A DNA stretch of 64,000 nucleotides, taken from the NCBI GenBank assembly GCA_035578175.1, contig JAQMRL010000014.1, forward strand, positions 16,006,274-16,070,273. Reading direction: 5' to 3'. Below are positions 10,790 through 22,900 of this stretch, piece by piece. Position numbers and translations under genes: made by a program. The stretch comes from Catonia carolina (lineage: Eukaryota; Arthropoda; Insecta; Hemiptera; Achilidae). Positions within the stretch are counted from its first letter, which is position 1. Each line of letters starts with the position of its first letter. The notes below the pieces were generated by a model. That model worked only from the letters and a program-made list of their open reading frames with translations. It did not search any database and was not told the origin of the DNA.

Positions 10790-10792
10790 TCA
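10790..10792 (-). other. GCP3 UGA stop in leaky context (UGA-C)
   Basis: The codons around it read GAA UGA CCA. A cytosine directly after UGA is the best-known readthrough-prone tetranucleotide in animals, and insects use readthrough often. Exon phase (exon 16 starts at 10972, 180 bases upstream) and the downstream frame (ATG at 10642, 150 bases downstream) agree exactly. Confidence 0.75.
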
Positions 10793-10972
10793 TTCAAACA
10801 TGGTTGATCCAGAAAATGTTACCATGTCGCTGCACCTGCGGAATTTCATCGACTCCGATAATCGTGAATCGGATCGCTTATAAAATTCATTGAAATCTAA
10901 TCGGCTCGCTAATAATTGTAAATTTATTTCCGAATGCGACGATAAATCTAGGAGTAATTTCTTCAAAACTTC
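10790..10972 (-). CDS. TUBGCP3: GCP3 coding exon 16, ends in UGA (residues 846-905)
   Basis: Acceptor TTGTTCACAG, phase 0. It encodes EVLKKLLLDLSSH then LLASRLDFNEFYKR, the conserved C-terminal GCP motif, followed by a short Ser-rich end and UGA. The exon continues in frame into the 476-codon ORF without any visible splice site. Confidence 0.93.
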   Translation of the reverse strand, partial: EVLKKLLLDLSSHSEINLQLLASRLDFNEFYKRSDSRLSESMKFRRCSDMVTFSGSTMFE

Positions 10973-13900
10973 CTGTGAACAAAATAAATAAACAAAAAAG
11001 TGTTAGCAAATAAATAGAATTTTGTCACAAAATGATCTAAGAAAGGTATATCGTGCCTTAATACAATCCGTGCTGCAATACGGAATCATCGCTTGGGGTG
11101 GGGCCTTCTGTTCGACATTGGAACCACTCGTAACGGCTCAGAAAGCTGTGATCAAAAGCGCTTTAAATAGTGGCAGACAATTCCCTTCCAATTTATTATA
11201 CGGTAGATTTCGGGTACTTGACATTCGGTAACTTTACATAAGAAACTTATTACTGTACATAAGATCTAATAAACTTTCTGTACTACAGAAAATAACTCAT
11301 AATTATCATACCAGAGCTGTAACCCGTATTGGATATCAAGCCCCTAGATTGCATAAAACCACTGCAGCACATTATATAGCCTCAATCACATACCTTAATT
11401 TACCAGAGGCTATCCGAAAGACTGATGGAACTCCTCAAATATACAAAAGAAAAGTAACCAACTGGCTGATTAATTTAGGGAGAGGGCAGTCTAAGGATTT
11501 AATTAGGTTTATGTATTCAAACTAATTATTCTTTCTCGTGTCAGCTAAAAAAAAAAAAATTTTTTTTTTGTTAACATTGTCATCGAAAGTCTGCTTCATC
11601 CTTTGCCATTACATGATTTTTTATTTTTTTATTTATTTTTTATACTATTATCCTGTTTCTTTTTTGTAAATTTTTGTTTCTTTCTTTTTTGTAAATTTAG
11701 TGTAGATATAAAAAGCTATTATTATAATAGAATAAATAAAATAAACCAACTAATACCCGCGCACAAGCTAGACCTATGCGGGTATTAGGAAATCACATAG
11801 GATAAGATTCATTGTACTTTTTAGCAATAAATAAGTAAATAAATAAATAAAATTTTGATATTAACACTTTCAGGGCGGCACCCGTCTACGATACGGGCAC
11901 GCCATTTTGATCGGCTGGACGGCACCTGTATACGATATGGGCGGCTATTTCACTTGTTTTTATATCTATTAGCTCGTATCGTATACGATTGCCGTCTATG
12001 CTGTCAATTAATTTAGTTCATTCTGAATCTAATAGAGTACACTCATAGTCCTAATGTTGCCAGATTATCGAATATATAGACTTTTACAGAATCGATGTTA
12101 TCGAGCGGGAGCAAGTGATCTGCCGGTACTTCTGCACGTTGTTGTTAGTTATTAGTTCGTTATTATAATACTTAGTTTTTTTAAATTCTACTTAAGAAAT
12201 AAAAAAGTAAATTGGTTATTAGAAATAGGTAATTAGTTTGTAAGAATTTAACTCATACAATTAATTTTATTATTCTTATATAATCATTATACGGTAAAAA
12301 TTTTTTGTAAATTCAAAACATACCTCTCTTCAGTCAAAAATCTTAATCATTATAATGTAAGTAATCCTAATCTTTAATTTAATGTTTACTTTTTGAATTT
12401 ATGAACAATGGTTGATTTGTTATAATTTTTTAAAAATCCCCGAAAAATGGCAGTCCACAGGGGCAAAACTACAAAAAAAAAAGTCAGTCTTCAAAGTGTT
12501 AACTCTTATAAGGTCACGAACCGTTATACTGCAGTTACTTGAGTCATGAGTGTGCCTTTGTTTGCATCAAGGGGTAAAGGGGGAAAAGCATCAGTGCGTA
12601 TGCACGACTACTTTAATTTCAGTACGACAAACACAACAACTTATACTTTATACTCCGAGCATATACAATATATCGCGAAACTTTTTGTAGGTTAACTGTA
12701 CGAATATAACTGTATGTTATCGTAAACAGAAATGTTAGTTTCTCGAAAACGTGGTCGAACTATTTACAGTGCTGAACGAATCTAATATGCAGTGTGTAGC
12801 GATCAGCTGTTGCGACAGTTATTTAGAACAGCCGATTCAAACATTTTGTTACTGAAGGCAAATATTTAATTTATATAAAATTTATTATTTTTCTTAATTT
12901 AAATAGAATAAAAAAATAAACCACAATAATTAATTTTTTTAATTTCATTAACTAAAGTAGTAAGACAAAATTGTTTTTCAAAATTTAATTCATATTTCAT
13001 TTTTTTAAATTTTTGTTCCACAGACACTATGTAGTTCCGGAGTTATAATTGCAACAATTGAAAATAAATTTGTCTTGAAACAACCATCATTCAGTAAAGA
13101 CGGAATTTTGGTTTTTTATTTCATGTAGCAGTATAATTTAATAAATTAATAGTATTGTTAGCGGAATTATTTTAAATTAATGCAAAAACCCGTTACATAT
13201 TAATTGGCGCCCAATTATTATGTAACGGTTCTCTATATTTTAAAATAATTCTGCTAACATAATACTATTAATTATTAAATTATACTGCTACATGAAATAA
13301 AACACAAAATTCCATGAGGTAATAGTATAATAAAATGCTGTGAAGTTGAATTAAAACAAAAATGCCTTTCCCAGCCCGTTAACGAAAGCCATAAGCGAGT
13401 GGCGAACTACTGTAATGTTTCTCTTTCCACAATTCGAAAAATAAAGAAGGAAATTAAAGACGTGAAGAAGCTATTCTTCAACAGTTTTGTTTGACACCTA
13501 GTAAAACAAAAAGGAAATGGTTAGGTAGATAATAACGAAACATAGATCTAGTGAAGTTGTGATATGTATGAGTAGTGTCTCACTGTTGAGGTTAGCAGAT
13601 GTCAAATTTCCACTTCCCTTCCTCACAGCTCGTACAAAATATTACACAAATAAACTAGAGCAGTTTTGTTGAAAATATTTCAGTCGGGTCCGCTAGTGGT
13701 ACCCAAGTGAAGTTTCAACTTCATACAATATTCCGTACTTGAAATATTTTGTTTACAAAAACAAACCAATAATTAAATATTTGTTTCTTTTTGGGTTCAG
13801 AGGGCCTGAAAATGTGCATCGGTGAAAACTCAATTTCAAAAGTTTAACATGAAAACAATGCTTTTATTCCCAACATATTCATATAGTGCAAGAGAAAAAA

Positions 13901-16900
13901 AACATAAAACACATACCTGGTAACTCTGAGTTAATAATCTAGTACGAGCTCTGAACGATGCTAATGTACCGTAGAATTTTTCCTCGATTTCTAATTGTTC
14001 TTCTTCTTCTAGAAAATCGACTCCAACTGCTTCGATTTTCTTTTGTAACTCTAACTGCCTTTCATACTCATTATTAGCTTTCGATAAAAAGTCTTCGGCC
14101 AGTCTATGTAGTTCTAACACCAATTCATTCATGGCTCTCAGCTGAGTTGCGAATTGCTGGAACAAAAACAATCTTACAACTAGTGTTCAGAACATTTATA
14201 ACACTGAAACAATAACATACATTGGTTCCTCCAGTGTTCGGAACTACCTCGTTTATCCGGACTAATCAAGACCAGGAACGATCCGGAAAATCTAAAATAT
14301 GGATACACCGGAACACAATGGGAAATCCATAAAAAATAATCTGGTGTGAAACACTCACACGACTTTCTCTTGCCAATGCAAATAACAAACAATATAACCT
14401 AACATTAGTAATAAAACATTAGAAATAAAAAAAACTAACCTCAAAAACATAACCTTATTTTAATCCTGAGTGAATGACGCAAAATGAAAACCAACCTTAG
14501 TTTGGCTTAATAATACGGAAAATCACTCTTTCACGCTAAACTAGGCAATGTAGAAAAAAATGCTTCATATAAAAGTTATAGATCTTTTAATTTCCTAAAA
14601 ATGTATTATATGTATTTTTGTCGTAAAATGGATACAACAACCAAAATATTAAAAAATCAATTTTTTACAGATTTTCATGGAAAAAAAACAGATAATCACT
14701 AATTACCACTAAACTAAGAGTTATACAAAAAATGTTTAAAATAAAAGTTGTAGATTTTTAAATTGTCTACAAGGTTTATTATAAACACTTTTGCGCTAAA
14801 ATGCTTATTAAGGCTGCAATCTCGAAAAAACAATTTTTTTATACAAGAGAACAGTTTCTCTGAAATTTCAGCAGACATCATCCATCCAATGGTAAACTCA
14901 CGAATGAGCAAATTCTCAGTTTTACAGGAGAGCGAAAAACAAATTCAATATTTTCTTCTTTAACACACTTCGTGTATTTTCGTAACTTTACAAAGGTTGT
15001 ATCTCCCTAATCGAACAATATACATATTCGCGAGTTTACTACAACATGCGTTGGGTTGTAAATATTAGCATGCACTAACAAACTCATATTCGCAAAATTT
15101 GCACATTCGCGAGTTTACCATTGGAGGGACGACATGGCGTCTACCCTATCTTATAGAGCATAAAAATTGTAGTAAAAGAATCGATTTAAAAAAAAATCGT
15201 AGCAGCCGTTTTTGATAAAATTGCAAAATGTGAAAAATTACACAAATAAAATAATATTTCCGGTTGACCGATATTGATGAAAATGTTCGTTGGGTCCGCC
15301 AGTCGTATCTAACTTAAGTTTCAAGGTTCAACCTTATACAACGTTCCATTCTTGAGATATTTTGTTCCCACACGCACAAACAGACCGATAGCTAAAAACA
15401 TGTTTTTTTCGGTTCAGGGGGTCTGAGAAAACGTGTAGATCCGGTGAAAACTCTATTTCTAAAAATTGACATGAAAACAATACTTTCCTTCCTATATATT
15501 CATATAGGCGAGAAAATAAAAGAAATTTGATACTGTTCTATTTCTACACCGGTTGGTCGTTGGTGTTTTGTCCATTAGGCGCTACAAACGTTCTGCCGGT
15601 AGATAGCGCAGACACGAAAATTTCTCACAGCGCTTGTACGACAGTGAGTTACAACTAACAACTACTCGGTAACTGGGTAAAAACTACGACAGGACTCGGG
15701 TAGTTGAAAGAACTCAGTAAGTCAGTATCAGTCGTCTCTATAAGAAGGTCGAGACGGAGAGAGATTGACCGCTCAGCACTGAGTACATTCTTTGCTCGCT
15801 ACACTGAACCCTTCCCTTCGCTTCGCTTCGCTTCCCCAGTAACTGCTCCTCCTTGAGACAGCGGTAAACAGTGTTCGCCTTACGAGCAGCCATCCTCCTA
15901 CCGAGATAGCAGCGAAAGGTGACACAAAGTCAGTGACCACTCCTCTTTGAGGCAGCAGCGAATGTTACTTCCATTTCTTCCCCTCCCCTTCAAAAACACC
16001 TACGCCGTCGAATACCCTGCCGCTCCGGCCGGAATTAGAGAACGCCAGTCATAACTCAACCGATTGGACTACAGCCGCCGCAACATATTTAACACTTTGA
16101 AGCCCGAGCTATAAGAACAAGGTATGTCACGGTATCCTCGGGTTTTAGAGTTAACTTCAAAAAATTCTAAAATATTTAATTTCTCTCATATCTTAATGAT
16201 TTTTGCATCAAATTGATTAAAAATTAGAAAGTTTATTACTATTAATTTACATTGAAATTATTGTACATACTAAATTTATGAGAGTTATCTAATTATACAC
16301 AAAAAAAATCATGAAAAAAGAAATTGTTACATGCTACACGCTACCTAGTTTTTGAGTTTTACAATCCTAAACAAAACTAAAAAAGTTTATATAAATTCTA
16401 CTGAAAGGCAATGAAATAAACTACTCACTAAAAATGTTTGAGTACTAAAATTTAAAATATATTACACATAATTAGCCTTTGTATGAAACACTCGGTAACA
16501 CACTGGTAAGTACAATGCAACATTACAGTCAGGGCAGTACCAGGTTGTTTCTTTCCTTCCAGCTTATCCAGTTGCAGCTTTGCTACATTCAGAGCAAACT
16601 TTACAACAAAACACAGAAAACATAAAATGAAAAAGGAACTATAAATATTACTGTCAAATAACCGCACAAACAAAGCGATTTGGAATACAAAACAGTAGAA
16701 CTTATACAACCGAACTATTTACCGAACGAAAACGATTACCAACAAAATACGACAGAAAATCAATTATTACAAAGTAGAAATAACTATATTATTTACAAAT
16801 ATAAAATACAGAATAACTACAAACTTCATATAACTACGAAAAAATCACAACAAAGTACACATGTACATCAACAAAAACATAACCTCAAACACGGCTCAAT

Positions 16901-19900
16901 ATTTTTCTACATAGTTCACAAAATATTCAGTAGATTTCGTTGCAAACATAGAAAATTAAACTAAGTAAAATATAGAATGCATCTGTACAACTGAAGCCCG
17001 ATATAAACTCGTCTGAAGCTTACTACAGAATTTAATGCGGCGGCCCGAGGTATACTCGGGCTTCGGACAACTGAGATTTACACTCACCCCGAGCTGTACT
17101 CAGGCTTAGGCTTCAAAGTGTTAAATGTAGAAATCAAAAAATTTTACCTGATTAGCAGAATCTTGAAATGTCATAGCCATTATCTGATTAAGATACTGTT
17201 CATGAGCATCAATAATTTGTTCAAGAGATATCGCCTCCTTAAATTGCACAGAAAATGCACTCCACGTACATTCTAATACTTCAAACATTATGTAATACTC
17301 TATTTGGTGAAGATAGTGTAACATTTCACCAGTTAATATGCGCACTTGAACAGTAACTGCTACCAAATCTGGAAACACAGAAATACATAATACAATGATT
17401 GCGAATCCTTGATAGTAAAAGGTCTTGAAAGACAGATAAAAAAAAAATCTGGTGCGATTCACTCACACGACTTTCTCTTGCTAATGCAAATAATTAACAA
17501 TATAACTTACATTAATAATAAAACATTAGAAACAAACAAAAAATCTAACATCAATAAACATAATCTGCCGGCCGCATTGGTGCAGTTGGTAACGTGCTCG
17601 CCTCTCATCATGCGGTCCTGGGTTCGAATCCCACTCAGGCACGGCATATTTTCATACGTTACAAAAAATCATTTCATCCTCCATTGTAAACAGTTACACC
17701 CCAATGTCATCGCTAATGACAGTCGTAGTTGATGCAATGTTAAATAAATAAATATAAAATAAAAAAAAATAAACATAACCTAATTTTAATCATGAGTGAA
17801 TGATGGAAAATGAAAACCAACCTCAGTTTGGCTTAAAAATACAGAATATCACTCTTTTACGCTAAACTAGACTCCGTAGGGAAAAATGCTTTGAATAAAA
17901 GTTGTAGATCTTTTAATTTTCTATAAATTTGATTATATACACTTTTGTCGTGATATGCATACTAAGGCTGAAATCTTAAAAAAAAATAGATTTTTTTTAC
18001 ACAATTTCATGAAAAAAAAACCCAGAAAATCACTAACTACCGCTAAACTAAGCGTTATACAAAAAAAAGTTAAAAATAAAAGTAGAAGGATTTTAATTCT
18101 CTACAACTTTTAATATATACATTTTTTGCGCTAAAACGCATCTTAAAGTTGCAATCTTAAAAAACAATTTTTTTACCAGAAAACAACCTTCCCAAGAATT
18201 TCAGCAGATATGGCGCCTACCCTATCTTATCTATAAATATAAAATTCGATGTATGTGTGTGTGTGTGTATGTTCCCCTTTATCTCCTAAATTACTGAACC
18301 AATTTTCATGCAGTTTTTTTAAGTTGCAACTATGATGCCAGTGCAGGTTTTAGGCTATTGAAACCCTTAAAAAGTTAGCCCTAAAGGGTTGAAAATAATG
18401 TTTATGTCCTACATTAAGGCTTTTATGAGGTTAGATAATCTACTGCTTTTAAACCAGCTGATGTGATTCAAATAAAGATTTGTCATAAATGAAGTCATAT
18501 GATTTAGCAAATAGCAACGTGGTGTTAAGGATCAGCTGGTGACAACATCACATGATAATTTTATTGTATTTTATTATGTACATACGATTTTGTATTGTTG
18601 AGTATTTTATAAAAGTAAAGTTCCGTGTTTCTTTAATTTGTATTAATTTTCTTTTAATTGGTGAGTGATCAATTTGAAAATTGCTTTAATTTTTGATCTA
18701 GCAGCTACACAATTTCTGCTACATATTTAAAAAAAGGTGATTACACCATTTATCGCGTGCACAGCCGCGACGGGGCACGCTAGTTGACATAAAAAATATA
18801 TTAAATGAGGCAATTTTTAAAAAATCGTAGGAGTCATTTTTGAGAAAATCGCAAAAAGTGAAAAATAACACGAATAAACTACTACTTCCGATTGACCGAT
18901 TTTGATGAAAATGTTCGTGTCAGGTCCGGTAGTAGTATCTAACTTAAGTTTCAAGTTTCAACTTCGTACGATGTTCCGTTCTTCAGATATTCTGTTCACA
19001 CACACACACACACACACAAACCAATCGCTACAAACATGTTTTTTTCGGTTCAGGGGGTCTGAAAACGTGTAGATCTGTTGAAAACTCAATTTCAAAAAAT
19101 CGAGATGAAAACAATACTTTCCTTCCTATGTATTCATATAGGCTAGAGAAAGTAAAAAATCATAAGAGAATACCACATAATATAGCGATATAAAAACTGG
19201 TCTAACCTTCAAATAAATTTTCACAAATCCTAAACAATATTAACAATGCTTAACTCAAAATAAAGTAGCATATTTCATTTCTTCACTCTGCAATCCACAG
19301 CCTCTGTTCATAAAATGACCAGTGTCTCAGAGCACAGAATCAGCGTGTGTGTAGATTGTTATATTTAAATTTTTTTGAATCAAGGAGTGACTGTACTAAA
19401 AAATTATTCAAATAAATTATCTAGTAGTGATTATAAATCTTACCTCTAAACTTCTTTCTCTGCCTGTTTAATAACTTTAGAAACGTAGCTTGGTTTTTCC
19501 ATATATGTGATAAACTCAGATTAACTCTTTTTAGTCGCCATAAGAAATTAAACATCTGGCTGTAAGTCTGTTCACTTGAACAAAATATCTAAAAAAAAAA
19601 AATTAATTGAAATAAAATTATATCATTCTGGTTAACATTTAATTAATGTTTATTTGTGTGTGAATGTGTTGAATAGTGAAAATGTGTGTGTGTTAATGGG
19701 CACTGGCTACTGCCACGTGCATAGGTGCGCAGGTGAATGAGTGTGTGCAGAACAGTGATACAGTCCGCTTATGTTCAATAAAACAGTATTCAAATTTCAT
19801 ACATTGAATCAATTATTTGTGCACTTATCCGAGTCATTCATTCAATCAATCACATTCTAAATTGAAAATCCCAAATTTTTTATTTTTTAACAACAATGGC

Positions 19901-22900
19901 ACTTTTTTTTTGGTTTAACGTCCGACTGTTCTGCAATTACTGCTAAAATGCAGATGGTGAAGGATGAAATGATTATTTTTGTAACGTATGAAAATATGCC
20001 ATGCCTGAATGGGACTCGAACCCAAGACCGCATGATGAGGCGAGCACGTTACCAACTACGCCAATGTGGCCGGCAACAATGGCACAACTTCTTCTATTAC
20101 ATATAATTAATTTATAATTAGTTAAATTTCACTAACCTTTCTCTGACTTTTGCTAACCTTGAAGCCAGAAATCAGGCATGCGCCATCACCTTTCTTTAAA
20201 CTCAATTTTCTCCACAACTATTCATAATTTTCTAATGGGTTTAATTCTATTTAAAATTTGGTTTAAAATCTGTTAGGTTTAAATTTTACGGTTAAACTCA
20301 ATAAATTGGAAGTGCCAGCGACAAATTTTAAGACTCTAAAACTGAAAAAAAAGGTTAACACTACCTGTCTCGCCTATCCCTCGGTTAAACCTTACAATTA
20401 TTAGCATCAACATAAATGATAACATATTTTGATTTATGCTATCATGTTTAGAAAAGGATAATACACAAAACAACGTGCAGAAAAAAGATAGAAACTTTTA
20501 TAGAAGAGGAGTAAATAAAAATTGAAGAGACAACATTATTTTAAGGCGATTTTATCATCCAGCATGTTACTATGTTGAACAAAAAGTCTGATATCTTTTG
20601 AATGCGTCTATCAATTTGCAATATTAAACGTTATTATTGTTACAATTGAGGAGCTCTTTTCCAAAACCTGCTAAGTCAAAAATATCGTATTTCTCTTTTT
20701 TTGGTTATATGGGTTGTTTTTGAACTAATCTAGCATATGTTAAATGTTTTTTTCCAAATGCTGCAAACTGCTGTATTACTGGCATAACAAAAAATTATTT
20801 TTTTTCCAAACACTGTTTAGTCAATCAAAAGTTTTTTTCCATAATCTGCTAAGTCACTACGCATGCGCAGTTGGTAATTCTGAATCGTATAATGTAAACC
20901 TAACCTCTAACCTTAGTGTGGAAACTTTGGAAAGATGAAAGACTTAATCAAAAACAAGCAATTTGTTCATTCTCTAAATACTATAACATTTTTGTTAGTT
21001 GTTTTAATTTGGGGTTTGGTAATCCGAGGACAGACATTTGTTCGTTCTGTCAGTTACAGGCCAGCAAAATAAAATCTGCTAGACATCCTTTGCAAAAACT
21101 TGATCTTAACACTCAACTTCGGTTTCATAAACTGCGAGCTAAAAAGTTTTACCAACAATTAAAGGAAAAAAAGCCTGGTACTGTTAAAGTTGCATTTGAT
21201 ATGCAACAGAATTAGCCGCTGCCCAAATTAAGTGTGAATGATGTGTACTATTCTCGTCAGATTTGGCTGTATAACCTGACCTTTGTAATACATAATGCTG
21301 ATGGCCATCAAAATAAAGATAATATTTTCATCTATGTTTGGACTGAAAATGAACAAAAGCGTGATTCCAATACTGTTTGTTCTGCTGTTATGGATTTTCT
21401 TCGAAATATGGAAAGTAAATTTTCTGCTCTGGACGATAAACCAACAAAGTTGATGCTTTTCTCTGATTCATGTTCCGGTCAGAATAGGAATAAGGAGATG
21501 TTATACACTTTAGCTCGTTTTATTACTAAGACAGGTATATTTAACAAAGTTGAGCATATATTTCCTGTAGTGGGGCACAGTTATTTACCTCCAGACAGAG
21601 TTTTTGGGAACGTAGAAAAAGTACTGCGTAAAACTGAGTCAATAGTTTCTCCTAATCATTATTATAAAATTCTTGAAAATTTTGGCCACGTAAAAGTGTA
21701 TGGAAGAGACTGGGTTTGTTTTAATATTAAAACGGTTGCAGAGCAAACAATGAAAGTAAAACTACCATTTCTGACTACACAGCAAAAAGCATTTGAATTT
21801 AAAAAAGGATCAAGAACTATTGGGTGTAAAACTGTATACACTATGGACTACGTACAATGTATAGTTAAACGGCGGATCGTGTCATCTTTCTCAAAACTGC
21901 CATTGAAAAGATTAGAGAATAGAAATACATTTAGTGAAGAAAAGAAGAAGGATGTAAGGAAGCTTTTAAAGTATGTTCAACCCTTGACAGCTGAGGCAAG
22001 TCTATTTTATGAGGAATGTTTTAAGGAGAATGCAACAGTGCAAGCAGAGGAAGAAGATAAAAATATTGAAGAAAATAGTGTTTATTTGTTTAACTTTTTA
22101 AATAATGTAAAGACTAATGCTTTTTTTATTTAAGTTAGATTAAGAAAACTATTGTACAATGAATTTTTATTCCATTATACTTTCTCTTTTAAACTGTGAT
22201 TCATTGCTTATCCCTTACTCTCTACCGAATGTTAGAAAACATTTCAGAAGATTTTTGAACTATAACAATAATAACATTATGACCAAATGGCTAACTTTTA
22301 AGGCAAACTATAGTAAATCAGATGTTTTGTTATAATGACATGCTAAACTGTTTCAGTTGGTCATAATATAACACACTATTTTTTTCCAAAATATGCTTAG
22401 TCAGTGACTAACCAGGTTTTGGAAAAAAAACTTTTTGTTATTCACAATATTTTTTTAAAATATACCCCGAAATGCCTGTAAATGTCAGTATAACACTCTT
22501 TCTATGGACACTACATTATAGCAAAAAATCATTCATGAGACTTGTAGCGTTTGCCGACACTAGTTTTTATCATTTTCTTGAAAAATGATATTTCTGACTT
22601 AGCAGGTTTTGGAAAAGAGCTCCTCAATTATTATTGTAGTTTCATAATGCGACTCCTTAATTAATTATTTTAACCATTACAATTAACAAAACAATTTTGT
22701 CTACTTTTTAATATTTACTGCTTTTATGTTTCAAAAACTCAACACATTCACTATCACAAATGTTAACAAAACAAGATTACAAAAATTTTCAACTTCAGTC
22801 TACGAAGAAAATCGAAACGAACCGATACAATACCAAAAGATAATGATGAAACTAAAAATGAGTTAAACATGGGCAAGTGCAAACAGTTGTAATAAACTAG

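Larger units (their letters stand above)
17441..19157 (+). mobile_element. Family B copy carrying a nested SINE and a nested Helitron
   Basis: The left end TCTGGTGCGATTCACTCACA is at about 17448; the right end TATTCATATAGGCTAGAGAAAG is at about 19150. The copy is split by a tRNA-SINE (17566-17767) and a Helitron-like element (18230-18783). A CA microsatellite lies at 18998-19018. It is located in GCP3 intron 13, with its first bases in the exon 14 acceptor flank. Confidence 0.85.

Noticed and set aside
10790..10792. UGA read as selenocysteine
   Set aside because: No SECIS-like structure was recognised downstream, GCP3 has no selenoprotein relatives, and many insects have lost the pathway.
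10760..10840. A tiny intron (GTAACA..CCACAG, 39 bases, in phase) that would splice out the GCP3 UGA and join the downstream ORF
   Set aside because: 39 bases is below the usual minimum intron size in insects, and it lacks a pyrimidine tract and branch site. Readthrough explains the data more simply, but RNA-seq would settle it.
16680..16964. 94-codon ORF on the plus strand
   Set aside because: It lies inside a piggyBac-type element interior, is Asn/Gln/Lys-rich from AT bias, and has no recognisable domain.
17566..17650. Functional tRNA gene
   Set aside because: A/B-box-like motifs are present, but the same unit recurs with poly-A tails and target duplications. It is a tRNA-derived SINE.
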